Below are positions 10,803 to 21,030 of a stretch of 64,000 bases of DNA, piece after piece (positions within the stretch are counted from its first letter, which is position 1; each line of letters opens with the position of its first letter). Under the pieces are notes generated by a model. It made no database searches and was not told the origin of the DNA. It was given only the letters and a program-made list of their open reading frames with translations. The stretch covers positions 26,086,501 to 26,150,500 of the forward strand of contig CM057476.1 in assembly GCA_030035585.1 (NCBI GenBank), read 5' to 3'. Position numbers and translations under genes: made by a program. This DNA comes from Dugong dugon (Eukaryota > Chordata > Mammalia > Sirenia > Dugongidae).

Positions 10803-11576
10803 TGTGCTGGGTTGAATACTGCCCCCCAAAATTCATGTTCACCTGGAATCTGTGACTGTGACCATATTTGGAAATAGGGTATTTGCAGATGTAATCAAGT
10901 TAAGGTGAGGTCATGATGGATTACGGTGGGCCCTAAATACAGGTAGTCCCTGACTTACAACATATTCGAGTTACAACAAACCACACTTAGGACCATCTGG
11001 TTTTTGGTTTTTTTTTGGTCCATCTTATCATTAGTAATGGGCATGTAAGTATATATTCAAATATACCTGTAAGTTTGTATGTAATGCTTCCAATCCCCAA
11101 AGACAAATAAAGATCAGATTTATAAAGATATTGATGATAAAAGTCAATAATAATGAAAACGAATAGAAAGATATATTATGCCAGAACCAACTTACGATGG
11201 AGTTGTCAGAACGGAATCCCGTCATAAGTCGGGGAGTACCTGTACAATGGCTGGTGTCCTTATAAGGAAAGGGAGATTTAGAGACACAAAGACACAGAGA
11301 CACAGACATACACAGAGGAAAGACAGCCATGTGGACACAGAAGTAGAAAACGAGATCATGCACCAACAAGCTAAGGAACACCAGGAGTTGCCAGCAACGA
11401 CAGCAGCTGGGAAAGTCAAAAAGGAGGCTCTCTTAGAGCCTTCAGAGAGAGCAAGGCTCTGCTGATTCCTTGATTTCAGACCTCTGGCCTCCAGAACTGT
11501 GAGAGAATACATTTCTGTTGTTTTAAGCCACCTACTTTGTGGTACTCTGCTACGGCAACCTTAAGAAACGAATATA
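10803..11576 (+). mobile_element. Solo MLT1-like LTR inside L2, carrying a Tigger-like element
   Basis: Starts TGTGCTGGGTTGAATAC and ends 'taagaaacgaatata'. MLT1 landmarks are present: 'ccccccaaaattcatg', 'gtgtccttataagg', 'ctccagaactgtgag', 'tgttttaagccacc'. A perfect 5-bp TSD CTTGG (10798-10802, 11577-11581) flanks it. Subtracting the nested transposon leaves about 470 bp. No internal retroviral region is present. Confidence 0.9.
10940..11242. mobile_element. Tc1/mariner (Tigger-like) MITE nested in the MLT1 LTR
   Basis: The 303-bp insert begins CAGGTAGTCCCTGACTTAC and ends with the inverted counterpart 'ataagtcggggagtacctg'. It is flanked by TA on both sides (10938-10939 and 11243-11244), the mariner/Tigger target. 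The flanking MLT1 sequence is colinear across it. The element is nonautonomous, with no transposase frame. Confidence 0.85.
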
Positions 11577-11587
11577 CTTGGCATGTA

Positions 11588-12054
11588 GTTGTGGTTAGTT
11601 GCCGTCAAGTTGGCCCCGACTCATGGTGACCCCATGTATAACAGAACAAAATGTTGTCTTGTCCTGCACCATCTTCGTGATCATTGGTATGTTTGAGTCC
11701 ATTGTTGCAATGATTGTGTCAAGCCCTCATTGAAGGTTCCTCTTGCCTTTGCTGGTCCTCCAATTTACCAAACATGTCCTTCTCCAGCAATCAGTCGCTC
11801 CTGATGATGTGTCCAAAGTAAGCGAGTTAAAGTCTTGGACAATATTCTGTGATCCATAGCGTTTTCATTTGGAAGTAGATCACCAGGCCTTTCTTCCTAG
11901 TCTGTCTTAGTCTGAAAACTCTGCTGAAACCCATCCACCATGGGTGACTCTGCTGGTATTTGAAATACTGGTGGCACAGCTTCCAGCATCATAGCAACTT
12001 GCAAGCCACCACAGTGGCTGACAAATAAACTGACAAATGGGTGATGGTGGAATG
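11588..12054 (-). mobile_element. RTE-derived element in the L2 3' end
   Basis: Opens 'ggttagttgccgtcaagttg', includes the RTE stretch 'ccttctccagcaatcagtcg' and 'gtgtccaaagtaagcgag', then switches to the RTE-SINE 5' module 'agtctgtcttagtctgaaaac' and ends 'gacaaatgggtgatgg'. It keeps more RTE body than the 390-bp derivatives. Flanking ATGTAG/ATGAAG may be a short TSD. Confidence 0.75.
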
Positions 12055-12125
12055 AAGTAAGTACTTAGAATTTGTTGAATGAGTGAATGAACGAATGAAC
12101 CAATGAACCAATGAATGAATGAAAA

Positions 12126-12579
12126 CAGTATCTACACTAGAGTTGCTCACAATGCAGATCTATCTTCGAGAGGTGCAAGCTCTCCTGGCCACAGTGATTA
12201 AGACATTCCAAGTATCAGCAACAGCTACTAGCTTCTTTGTATATGGAGGTATATTGACCCAGGGCCAAAGTGACACTTGGCAGCAATTTGTACTTACTTC
12301 TCTGATCAATAGGCGTCTCAGTGCTTACCCCACATGATCTATCACTGATGGTTATTAATTACAGTGCCTTCCTTTTCTTGCCTCTCTTTGACCCCTCATG
12401 AGATTTCTCCTTTTTCATCCTTGGCCACAGGGAGCCCCCAGGCCTGTAGCTGATGTTGGGAGGGAGCTTTCAAAGTGTAATGTATTTCCTCCTTCTCCTT
12501 CTGAGCCCGATGCTTGACCCACACGTCTGGACTCTGCTCCTTTCTCTCCCATCTGTTATGGGAAGGACACCTGTGCTTA
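12126..12579. other. No recognised feature
   Basis: No repeat or gene signature is seen here. Confidence 0.35.
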
Positions 12580-12695
12580 GGACTGGGGTGAGAACTCTGA
12601 ACTCTGAACTCTGCCCTTGATTTGCTGTGTGTCCTTGACCGCATCATTTCCCCTCTCTGAGCCTTAATTCCACTCACCTTCAAAACAGGAAGGCT
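12580..12695 (+). repeat. MIR
   Basis: 'ctgtgtgtccttgaccgcatc' and 'cccctctctgagccttaa' match the MIR core. A small trimer of 'aactctg' (12595-12612) sits at its left edge. Confidence 0.6.
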
Positions 12696-13009
12696 TGCAA
12701 ACACTTCCTCAAGCCCTGATACTTAAGAATGCTTCAAGTTTATGATTCTTCATGAACAGCCTCCATACCTTTAATGCCTAAAGATCAAGCAACCCCAAGT
12801 CCTGCCATCTTTCTTCACTGGGCATAAACTGTCTATCCTTAACTTCTGAATTGCATCCATTCGTTTGTTCATCTAACAATCACTCATGCATTCAAATGTC
12901 CATTCAACTGGTCCTTTTGGGGTATCTACAAATGCTGCCAGCACATGCTTAACCACAGTCACTATTAAATGAAAGTCACTATATCCTCAGTGCCTGGGGT
13001 CTTATAAGA

Positions 13010-13650
13010 TTACCAGCGGCCACTCAAGACACAATTGATCTCTATTCCTGGAGAAACAAAGCAAGAAGGAGACCCAGGAATCAGAGAAGGAAATGAACTA
13101 CAGGATTAATTGCTTCCATGAACTACTGCCTCCTTTGCATGAGACCATAAAAAAATGGATGGTGCCCAGTTACCATTACTGAATGTTTTAAGCAAGGACT
13201 AATAGAAGGATCTTGATCAAAAGGAGTAAAACTGTGGAACAAAATTTTAAATTCTTATGGGAAACCAGACTGACTGAATACATTGAGACTGGAGCAACCC
13301 CTGAATACATTGTCTGGAAACAACTTTTAAACCTTGAGCTGAAAGTATCCCATACAGTCATCTTTAAACAACAGTTTAGTTGAATTAATAGAGACTGTCT
13401 GCCTTGAGCATTGGGCTCTTTTAAAGAATTATCTATATGAGATCAGATGGACAACAGTAACTCTAAAATGCAGATGAGATCCTTAAAGGGGCAGAGAGTC
13501 TAAGTTAACGGTGGGGAAGCCATATGGGCAGAAACAGCGAGAACAGTGACACAATGTGAAGTAAGTAACCATTGTCATTGAACTGAATGCGTAAAAATTG
13601 CTGAATGGCTGTATGATTTGTTGTGTATATTTTCATCAAAATATTTTTAA
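13010..13650 (+). mobile_element. Lineage-specific L1 3' UTR (older copy)
   Basis: Contains 'actactgcctcctttgcatg', 'gatggtgcccagttaccatt' and 'ggagcaacccctgaatac', ending 'tttcatcaaaatatttttaa'. These resemble the 3' UTR of afrotherian L1. The reverse strand at 32545-32920 shares 'gcattgggctcttttaaagaa'-type sequence, which independently supports a repeat family. It is 5'-truncated with no frame. Confidence 0.55.
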
Positions 13651-13704
13651 AAGTCCCTACATCCCTTCCCCTGATGATTACTTTTAATCCTCCGGAGAAA
13701 TCTG

Positions 13705-13830
13705 GGAGTAAATCACTAGGATCTCTATTTTACAGATTATAGGCCCAGCAGGGTCACGTGACTCTCCCACAGTTCCACAGCTAGGAAGTGGCTGAGCCAG
13801 GATTTGAACCCAGAGCTATGTGCCCTAAAA
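13705..13830 (-). repeat. MIR
   Basis: 'ctattttacagattatagg', 'ttccacagctaggaagtggc' and 'aggatttgaacccagagc' are the reverse-strand MIR core, in that order. Confidence 0.75.
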
Positions 13831-14469
13831 TTTGTAATTGGACCATTAAAATATGGAACCCTAACTCTAAAACAGTCTTCTCCTCTACCCTCCTTGGGAG
13901 AGATCCCTGGAGGTACAATTGGCTATATGTCACTGCTGCTTATCAAAGGTGGAGGCACTTTGGAAAATGACAGTGATCATCACAAGACTAAACCAAAGCA
14001 CCAATGGCTTATGGGCTGGGAGACTTCACAGACTAAGCCTAATTAGTCGCCACCAATTAACACTGCGCCACAGATCCCTTCCTCTTGGCACCGCCATCCT
14101 CAATCAAAAAGACAGAAGACCCTGGTCTTACTTGAAAAAAGAGGCTAAGCGCCAAATACCATTTACTATGCAGAGCAGATTCCTTTTTCCTAGAATGTGC
14201 TGATTTTGAGACATGGAAATACATTCAAATTAACCCCAGAGCTATTCCTCTTCCAAATTCCCCATTTAGGGTTGACTCCATGGCGCGTGACATTACTAAT
14301 TCAGAGCTACAGGATGGCATACTGATTGCCTCAGACATGTGCAGGGGCTCTGCTGATACACGCTAGGATGCAGGGTGGAAACTAGAGGGTAGGACACAAG
14401 CTTAGAGACCCCAGTGCATCAGTGAAGCCTCCCAGGACCTGGCTCCAACTAAACCCACCCATGAACTCA
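13831..14469. other. No recognised feature
   Basis: Single-copy-looking. The stretch 14040-14100 contains 'ctaattagtcgccaccaatt', with a TAATTAG homeobox-type core, but nothing stronger. Confidence 0.3.
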
Positions 14470-14647
14470 TTAAACACGTATTCATTGAGCACCTACTCAA
14501 TGCGAGACACTGTTCTAGGCTCTGGAGATACAGCAGTGAATAAAACAGATGAAAATCCCTGCCCTCAATGAACGTATATTCTAGAAGAGACAGATAATAA
14601 CCATAATTTTTTAAACTAAATATGTTATATGGTATATTAGATGATGA

Positions 14648-14828
14648 AGGAGCCCTGGTGGTGCAGTGGTTAAAGCACTCGACTGTGAACCAAAGGTCAT
14701 CAGTTCGAAACCACAGCAGCTCCGCAGGAGAAAGACATGGCAGTTTGCTCCAAAGAGATTTATAGCCTTGGAAACCCTGTGGGGTCGCTGTGAGTCAGCA
14801 TTGACTCGATGGCAGTGGGTTTTATACC
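14648..14828 (+). mobile_element. AfroSINE
   Basis: Head 'aggagccctggtggtgcag', B-box-like 'cagttcgaaaccacag', longer body with 'gtttgctccaaagag', and tail 'gcattgactcgatggcag'. A perfect 9-bp TSD AGATGATGA flanks it (14639-14647, 14829-14837). The next SINE starts immediately after. Confidence 0.9.
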
Positions 14829-14840
14829 AGATGATGAGGG

Positions 14841-15154
14841 GTCGTTGGTGGTTCAGTGACAGAATTCTCTCCTTTGATTCCCGGCCAATTCACGTCAAAC
14901 ATAGCCACCACCTGTCAATGGAGGCTTGTGTGCTCCTATGATGCTGTACAGGTCTCAGCAGGGTTTCCAGATTAAGACAGACTATGAAGAAACACCTGGC
15001 GACTTACTTTCGAGAATCAGCCAGTGAAAAGCCTGTGAATCACAACGGTCTGATCCGAAACTGATCATGGGGATGGTGCAGGACCAGGCAGCGTTTTGTT
15101 CTGTTGCGCATGCGGTTACCATGAGTCAGGGGCCACCTCAACAGCACATATTAA
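14841..15154 (+). mobile_element. tRNA-Gly-headed SINE with RTE tail (deleted head)
   Basis: Head 'cgttggtggttcagtgacag' and 'gattcccggccaattca' match tRNA-Gly but lack the anticodon arm region. The body has 'tggaggcttgtgtgctcc', 'ctcagcagggtttccag', 'agacagactatgaag', and the tail 'accatgagtcaggggccac'. A perfect 10-bp TSD ATGATGAGGG flanks it (14831-14840, 15155-15164). It is the same family as 62429-62776. Confidence 0.85.
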
Positions 15155-15294
15155 ATGATGAGGGATACTATACAGAGACACAAGGCAGGGAAGGAAATAG
15201 AAAGTGCTATGGGGTGGAGATTACAATTTAAAATAGGATCATCAGGGAAGATTTTACTGAGAAAGAGACGCTTGAGACAAAACCCCACTGGGAG

Positions 15295-15470
15295 GCTACT
15301 GGATTGAGCCAGAGGAGAGCTGGTGGGGGCTCAAACCATGGTTAAAGCGGTAGACATGGCAAGAAGAGTTTAGAGTCTCAAAATATTTTGAAATTCGAGC
15401 ACACAGTGCTCGCAATGGATTGGAAGTGGGACTAGAATAAAGAAGAGTCAAAGCTGACTCTAAGGTGTTC
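15295..15470 (+). repeat. Left copy of a local duplicate pair
   Basis: This segment ('aaaaccccactgggaggcta', 'tttagagtctcaaaatattt', 'ataaagaagagtcaaag') matches 17026-17205 with only a few differences in its first 43 bases, then about four in five by eye. It lies within the ancient family copy. Confidence 0.6.
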
Positions 15471-15559
15471 GGAGCACCTGGGAGGTGGGTTTGTCATTGC
15501 TGCAAGGCACACGTCTGCAAGTAGAATGAGGATGTCAGTTCTATTTGGGGGACATACTA

Positions 15560-15783
15560 AGTTTGAAGGCCACCACCCTTCTGTCAGTTTGTCATACTGT
15601 GGAGGCTTGTGTGTTTCTCTGATGCTGAAAGCTATGCTACCGGTATTTCAAATTCCAGCAGGGGCACCCATGGTGGACAAGTTTCAGCAGAGCTTCCATC
15701 CTAAGAGACACTAAGAAGAAGGGCCTGGTGATCTACTTCTGAAAATTAGCCAAAGAAAACCTTATGGATCACAGTAAAACATT
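15560..15783 (+). mobile_element. RTE-derived SINE, 5' part only
   Basis: Plus-strand module: 'cttctgtcagtttgtcatac', 'tggaggcttgtgtg', 'cccatggtggacaag', 'gaagggcctggtgatctac', 'ggatcacagtaaaac'. The 3' tail is missing, and a MIR scrap follows at 15783-15850. Confidence 0.7.
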
Positions 15784-15849
15784 CTGGCTTCCCTCTTTCT
15801 CGCTGTGTGAACTTGGACAGGTCACTTGCCTTCCTCTGTATTTCAGTTC

Positions 15850-16080
15850 ACTGAGCTTCTTTGGACATATCATTAGAAGGGATCAATTGGTGGAGGATGA
15901 CATTATGTTTGGTGACCTAGAGGGTCACTGAGGGTGAGGGAGACCCTCTGTGAGATGGTTTGGCACAACAGCTGCAATGATGGATTCCAATATGCCAGCG
16001 ATCATGAGGATGACGCAGTACAGGGCAACATTTCACTCTGTTGTCTATAAGGTTGCCATGAGTCAAAGTCTCCTCAACCA
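15850..16080 (+). mobile_element. RTE 3' end fragment
   Basis: Plus-strand RTE terminal sequence: 'ttggacatatcattagaagg', 'gagaccctctgtgagatgg', 'gcaatgatggattccaatat', 'ggttgccatgagtcaaag'. It corresponds to the same segment as 59980-60200. The usual (AAC)n tail is absent or decayed. Confidence 0.7.
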
Positions 16081-16894
16081 CAGCTATCTACCTCTGTCTC
16101 TTTCTAAATTTGGAGGGCCTACTGAACACCCCAGTGGAGTTTTCAAACCAGTCAGGTATTTCCTTGTAGATCCTGTACTCCATGAGAAATCCATGCTTGG
16201 TTTTTTCATGTCCCTGCTCTATGTCTTTGCTCACACAGAACCTCCACCGGAAGACCCCTCCTCCATCTCGGCTGTAGTTCCTACCTGCAGGGCCAACTTG
16301 GCAATGAACCTGGAATTCTCCTCCTCTTCCAAGATCTCCTAGCCCCTCTTCCTGTGCCTTTTCCAGGCACTCACTAATTTCTACCCAGAGGCTGATGGAG
16401 AGGGAATATTTATGAGATGGACAGGGTGTGGGGGGAGGCTGCCCTCATATCTCGCAAATGACCCACTCGCCTCTCTGGAGTACATTGACTTGCCTTCTCC
16501 CCCTGCCTCCCAGGGACCTAGTTTCTTCTCAGAAGCTGTAGGCCCTTTCACAATATGCCTTTATCAATATGGTTCAAATAAAATTTTCAGTTACACATAT
16601 AAATTCCAGGGACTGCTGCCCAGTGGAGGAGACCTGCTCAATGAGCAGACCATAAAGATGTAATAATGCAATTAAAAGGCATGACCTGTCACCCCCATAA
16701 AGCTGGAGATCAGTGCAGGGGGAGCTGAGGACAACAGCAAGAGCAATGTGGCTTTCCTGCAGTGTCTGGAGGATGAGGAAAGAGCAAGATGATTCAAGGA
16801 GGCCTGGGAAGCAGGTACCCCAGGTCTGTGGGAGGTGCTAGCTCTAGTTTGAGGTCCCTTCCTGGGGCTCTGGCCTCCCTCAGAGCCCTGGGGT
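16081..16894. other. Unassigned; weak L2-like patch
   Basis: 16100-16360 has L2-like words such as 'tatgtctttgctcacac' and 'cctacctgcagggccaactt', at low confidence. The overlapping 130-codon frame (15950-16342) begins inside the RTE fragment and is not a gene. The remainder has no recognised feature. Confidence 0.3.
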
Positions 16895-17025
16895 GGAAGT
16901 CAAGATACCTGGGTTGTGTCTCCAGGTCAGTCTCAGGGGCTTTGAGGCCTTAAACAAGTCTCTTCAGCTCTCCAAGCCTTAGTCTTCTTACCAGAAAAAT
17001 GGGTATAATGATAAAACTACCTTCT
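16895..17025 (+). repeat. MIR
   Basis: 'agatacctgggttgtgtc', 'ttaaacaagtctcttcagc' and 'ccaagccttagtcttcttacc' followed by 'aaaaatgggtataatgat' form a plus-strand MIR. Confidence 0.7.
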
Positions 17026-17205
17026 GCACCAAAACCCCATTGGGAGGCTACTGGATTGATCCAGAGGAGAGCTTATGGAGCCTCCATCCGTGGTGAAAGC
17101 TGTAGGAGTGGCAAGAGGAGTTTAGAGTTTCAAAATATTTTGAAAGTAGACACACCGTGTTTGCAATGGCTTGGAAGCAGGGACCGGAATAAAGAGAAGA
17201 GTCAA
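17026..17205 (+). repeat. Right copy of a local duplicate pair
   Basis: Partner of 15295-15470. Similarity starts at 'ccaaaaccccattgggagg' and fades after 'gagtcaaagatgatcac'. Outside these borders the flanks differ: a MIR on the left here, and ancient repeat on the left of the partner. Confidence 0.6.
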
Positions 17206-17659
17206 AGATGATCACAGAGGGTTGTCAAGACAGAATGGACCCAGAGAACTACAGGGATGGAGGGGTCCTGTGTCCAGAGATTGCAAATCAAATAGCTACA
17301 AGGGCTGGGCCAACTTGTACATGAGTGAAGCCGGTGAGTCAGACAGAGGTAATAGGGAGTGGTGAGGACTGTGGCAAAAACGGGAAATACCAGTCAACTG
17401 ATGCCACAGTGAATGCCAGCCTAGAATTGCCAGACCTTGTTTTTCAAGAGAAGGAGAATATCTGGATTTAGATGTGAAATTTCACAATTTTCACAAATCT
17501 GGGTTAGCAAAATAATCACATTTTCTGGCCACATACAGCTTGTGGGCCTCCTGTTGTCAACGCTTTCTCTGGACTCACTTGAGAGTTGACAGGCCCCAGT
17601 TAACCCACTGCATTATCTTTAACTGTTTGTTTCCATGCTGTGTCTGTAGAATTCTCATG
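17206..17659. other. No recognised feature
   Basis: I see no gene or repeat signature. Confidence 0.3.
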
Positions 17660-17862
17660 GTACATAGACTCTGGAACAGCCTGTTTTCTATCTGAGCTCC
17701 CCTCCCAGCTCTGCCTCTGCTGAGTTATTTAGCCTCTCTGTACCTCAGTTTCCTCAAATGAAAAATGGAGTCAATTGCTATATTCGTGTTCAGAGGGTTG
17801 TTAGAGGAATCAAATAACTCCCGCCCCACATAAATCACTTAGGATAATGCCTAGAAAACATC
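17660..17862 (+). repeat. MIR, nearly full length
   Basis: 'ctgctgagttatttagcctc', 'tgtacctcagtttcctcaaa', 'gggttgttagaggaatc' and 'aggataatgcctagaaaac' give the MIR core and 3' region in order. Confidence 0.75.
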
Positions 17863-17989
17863 AAGTTGAGGGCTTGCTCTTGAGTGTTGTCTTATCAGAT
17901 GCACAGAGAGGCTCAAGGAGGGGCATGAACAGCTCTAAGGTCCAGAGCTTGCACGTGACAACCTATCATTCCCTCCCAAATGTCCTGCT

Positions 17990-18650
17990 CCTCTCAGTGA
18001 AGGGAGCCACCCTCAAACCAGAAACCTGGACAACCTCCCTGTTCTCCCTCCCCTACTTCCGGTCAGAAGTCAGTTCCCATGGAGTCACCCTTGTTAACAT
18101 TCCCTGGGTTTGATGGTTCTCTTATCCTCACTGCCACCTACCCAGTTCTGCCTCAGTCCCTCTCTTAACTGGTCCTCCCATCTCCCTCAGCCCCCTCCAT
18201 GGTATTTCCACTATGATTGCCCTGAAGGAGATTTCTAAGTTACAGTCCATCCCCCTCTTTGCTGAACTCCTTTTAGTTCCCAGAACACAACACGCTTTTT
18301 ACCACCTCCATCCCTTTGCTTGGGCTGTTTTCTCTGCCTGGAATGCCCTTTCCCATTTTCCCACCTCACCTTTGCTTAATGAACTTCTACTCTCCAACAA
18401 GATGCAGCTCAGGCCATACCTCTTCCAGGCAGCCCTCCATGATCCACCAACTATGTTCAGTGCCCTCTCTGTGCCCTTACCCCTCCCAGTTCTACCCCCA
18501 TCAGGGCATTTATCACACTGAATTGTCACTATCTGTTTACATGACTGTCTCCTTCAGCAGCCTGTGACCTTCTTGAGGGCAGGGACCCTGTCTTACGATT
18601 GACACAGAGGAGATGCTCAGAACATATCTGTTGAATGAATGAAATGATTC
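17990..18650 (+). repeat. L2 3' end, long copy
   Basis: L2 3' landmarks occur in order: 'accacctccatccctttgct', 'ctgcctggaatgccc', 'ctcaggccatacctcttcc', 'ttgagggcagggaccctg', 'tgttgaatgaatgaaatg'. It is uninterrupted for about 660 bp. The 102- and 83-codon frames here belong to this UTR and are not genes. Confidence 0.8.
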
Positions 18651-19050
18651 AGTGCTTGCTCAATGTGAACCTTTATCATCATCATCATTCAAGAGAATAT
18701 TGCAGGCCAAGATTGTCACAAAACAGTTGCTAAAACTTCTGAGTCCTCTGAGATCAACTAGCATGTCCATGAGTGGAATCCAGAACCTACACTCAGAACA
18801 ATCAGGGACTCCCCAGTGACAGGAAGATCACTACCTTCTGAGACAGTCAGCATCATGTGGAAGCAGTTCTACCACTTAAAACAGTCTCCATCTACCTCCT
18901 GGTCCCTTTCTAAGCTGTTCTTGGTCTGGTCGCTAAAGTTGGGAGAGATTAACTGTGCCATCTCTCACCTAGCCATGTTAGCAAAAGAAAATGGTCTAAA
19001 GGGGCCTCAGAAAGTGAGTGGTACCTCTAGAATGAGGGTTCTAAACGTGG
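18651..19050. other. No recognised feature
   Basis: Contains a short CAT repeat at 18676-18690. Otherwise unassigned. Confidence 0.3.
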
Positions 19051-19507
19051 TGTAGTAGTTAAAGTTGTGTGTCAACTTGGCTGGGCCATGATTCTTAGTG
19101 GTTTGGAAGTATGTAATGATGTAATTTGGCCGTTATGTAATGAGGTAGTCATCCTCCATGATGTGATATAATATGATCAGCCAATCAGTTGTAAAGTGAG
19201 TTTCCTCAGGGGTGTGGCCTGCATTCAGTATGTATATGGAGGTTCAGGCAAAGCTCACTCACTTGTTCTGGATCCTACATCCATCTCATCATCATCTGAC
19301 CTCTGGTTCTTGGGACTTGAGCCAGCAGCCTGCTGTACTGCATCTCATCTGACAATCTTGGGTTCTTCAGCCCCTGTAGCTATGTGAGTCAGGAGAAGTC
19401 TCCAGCCTGATACCTGACTTGCAGCTTGCCAGCCTCTGCAACTGTGTGAGCCATTTCCTTGAGATACATTTCCATATATATATATATATATTCCCATATA
19501 TATACAT

Positions 19508-19599
19508 GGAAACCCTGGTGGCATAGAGTTTAAGTTCTACAGCTGCTAATCAAAAGGTCAGCAGTTTAAATCCTCCACAGCAATGGGTTTGATTTTATA
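19508..19599 (+). mobile_element. AfroSINE with large internal deletion
   Basis: Has the head 'ggaaaccctggtggcatag' and 'ggtcagcagtttaaatcc', then jumps directly to the tail 'cagcaatgggtttgattt'. About 80 bp of body are missing. Confidence 0.7.
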
Positions 19600-19610
19600 T
19601 ATAGAGAGAG

Positions 19611-19786
19611 AGAGTTCTGGTGGTGCAGTGGTTAAGAGTTTGGCTGCTAACCAAAAGGTCGGCAGTTTGAATTCACCAGCCACTCCTTGGAAAGCCTATG
19701 GAGCGGTTCCACTTTGTCCTACAGGGTTGCTATGAGTCAGAATCGACTCAGTGGCAATGCATTTGGTTTGGTTTGGTTGGTATACA
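19611..19786 (+). mobile_element. AfroSINE, near full length
   Basis: 'agttctggtggtgcagtgg', 'aaccaaaaggtcggcagttt', 'ggaaagcctatggagcgg' and the tail 'cagaatcgactcagtggc' followed by (TTTGG)n. It sits just after a (GA)n run and before a (TACA)n run of the host LTR. Confidence 0.85.
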
Positions 19787-19989
19787 TACATACATGGATA
19801 TATAGAGAGAGGCACACTTCACTGGTTTCGCTTCTCTAGAGAACCCATCGTAAGTCACCTAGGATCAATGGATAGATTTCAGGGGGTCCTCAAGCCCCCT
19901 GGACTTATAGGCAAAGTTGAATGCACTTGGTTCGTCTGTACTTTGTTTTGCTCAATCATTTATTCCACAGTCACTAGACACTGACTAGG

Positions 19990-20280
19990 TACCATGGACT
20001 GGGACACAGTGTTGTGCAAAGCAGATGGTTTTCCCACCCTTATAGGGATTACACAAGTACATGTCCCATCCCAACTGTGGAGAGAGAGTGTTAAGAGGGT
20101 GCCATAATAGTTGGCCCCATGTGAGGGATTAGAAAAGGCTTCTCTGAGGAAGCAACTAGGGTTGCGTAGAGATTAACTAATGGGAGAAGGGAGGAGAGGG
20201 CCTCTCAGGCAGCCAGAGCAGCATATGCAAAAGTCCTGTGGTAGGAGGAACTATTGGGAATGGCTGGGAGTGAAATAATA
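19990..20280 (+). repeat. Ancient mammal-wide repeat, family not named (copy 3)
   Basis: 'ttatagggattacacaag', 'aaaaggcttctctgaggaag', 'cagagcagcatatgcaaaag' and 'tcctgtggtaggaggaac' follow the same order as at 57985-58600. Confidence 0.45.
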
Positions 20281-20364
20281 GGTGTGGGTAGATCTCAATA
20301 GATCCCCATAGCGCTTTATGATCCCTAAAATGTTGAGAAGTCTGCGTCTGTTTTCTGAAAACCC

Positions 20365-20507
20365 CTTGCTCAGAATCTCCTGGGGAGCTAATTAAAAATG
20401 CAGTTTCCTAGGTATCACTCCCAGACCTCTTGAATCAAATGCTGTAGTGGCAGGACCCTGGAATCTGAAGTTTACCAGAAAGATTAAAGCTTGAGAACTT
20501 TCCCTCA
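20365..20507 (-). mobile_element. MER5A fragment
   Basis: 'gctcagaatctcctggggag', 'aaaaatgcagtttcctagg', 'ctggaatctgaagttta' and 'gcttgagaactttccctc' match the hAT element MER5A; terminal bases are decayed. Orientation is judged loosely because the element is nearly palindromic. Confidence 0.65.
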
Positions 20508-20571
20508 ATGTACTTCCCTTCCACCTTCCACCCCACCCCCCAGTATTTTGGCAACTGTTGCTAGAAATAAA

Positions 20572-20765
20572 AGAAAGTGAAATTTATTAAGTACTTACTA
20601 TGTGTTATCCTCTATGCAGATTTTATCTCATTCAATCCTGGCAGTGGTCCCATCTTACAGATAAAGAAACTGAGGCTCAGAGAGGTGCAGTCACTTAAGT
20701 AATGGCAGATCTGGTATACATACTCAGGTCTATGTAGCACTTGAGTCCAAACTCTTGGCTTCTTT
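20572..20765 (-). repeat. MIR, near full length
   Basis: 'attaagtacttactatgtg', 'tctcattcaatcctggc', 'catcttacagataaagaaac' and 'gaggctcagagaggtgcag' are the reverse-strand MIR landmarks. Confidence 0.8.
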
Positions 20766-21030
20766 CTGGCAGGCCTTCTTCACTCCCTACCTTCTACTCC
20801 TCAAACTTCTTATCCATACCCATAATGAGACAAAGTTGAGCTTAATGGACACCAGAATAATAACTGAGAGAGAGAAAGAACTGACCTGATGAGTTATTAT
20901 AGAACAAGCACTAGACTGGGAGTCCAAAGGCCAGTCCCAGCTCTGTTGCTGACATGTTTTGAAGAAGTCACTTCCTCTCTCTGAGTCTCCATTTCTACAT
21001 CTCTAAATGGTAATAAAAAATGCCTGCCTT

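Larger units (their letters stand above)
10380..12125 (+). repeat. L2 3' end split into three by later insertions
   Basis: 10380-10802 carries the L2 3' UTR order: 'cagggcctttgcacatgctg', 'ctcctcagggaagcc', 'gccagggcaaggattg'. The continuation 'cttggcatgtag' follows an MLT1 insertion at 11577, and the terminal 'aatttgttgaatgagtgaatg' reappears at about 12055-12125 after an RTE insertion. The pieces together make one colinear L2 end. The 158-codon open frame at 10339-10815 lies in this UTR and is not a gene. Confidence 0.8.
14470..15520 (+). repeat. Ancient mammal-wide repeat, family not named (copy 2), interrupted
   Basis: Starts 'ttgagcacctactcaatgcg' and 'gttctaggctctggagatac'. It is broken by two SINEs (14648-15154) and resumes 'gggatactatacagagacac', 'atcagggaagattttactg', 'agtcaaagctgactctaagg'. 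The motif order is the same as at 840 and 57985. Confidence 0.5.
19051..19857 (+). mobile_element. Solo MaLR-like LTR carrying two AfroSINEs
   Basis: Starts TGTAGTAGTTAAAG followed by 'tgtgtcaacttggctgggcc' and ends 'gcttctctagagaaccc ... gtaagtca'. The same family is seen at 30104-30655, with matching termini and internal 'agccaatcagttgtaaag'. Flanks CGTGG and CCTAG agree at 3 of 5, so the TSD is uncertain. Its AT-repeat region (19472-19506) is the target of two SINEs. Confidence 0.75.

Noticed and set aside
10339..10815. 158-codon frame
   Set aside because: Corresponds to an L2 3' untranslated region.
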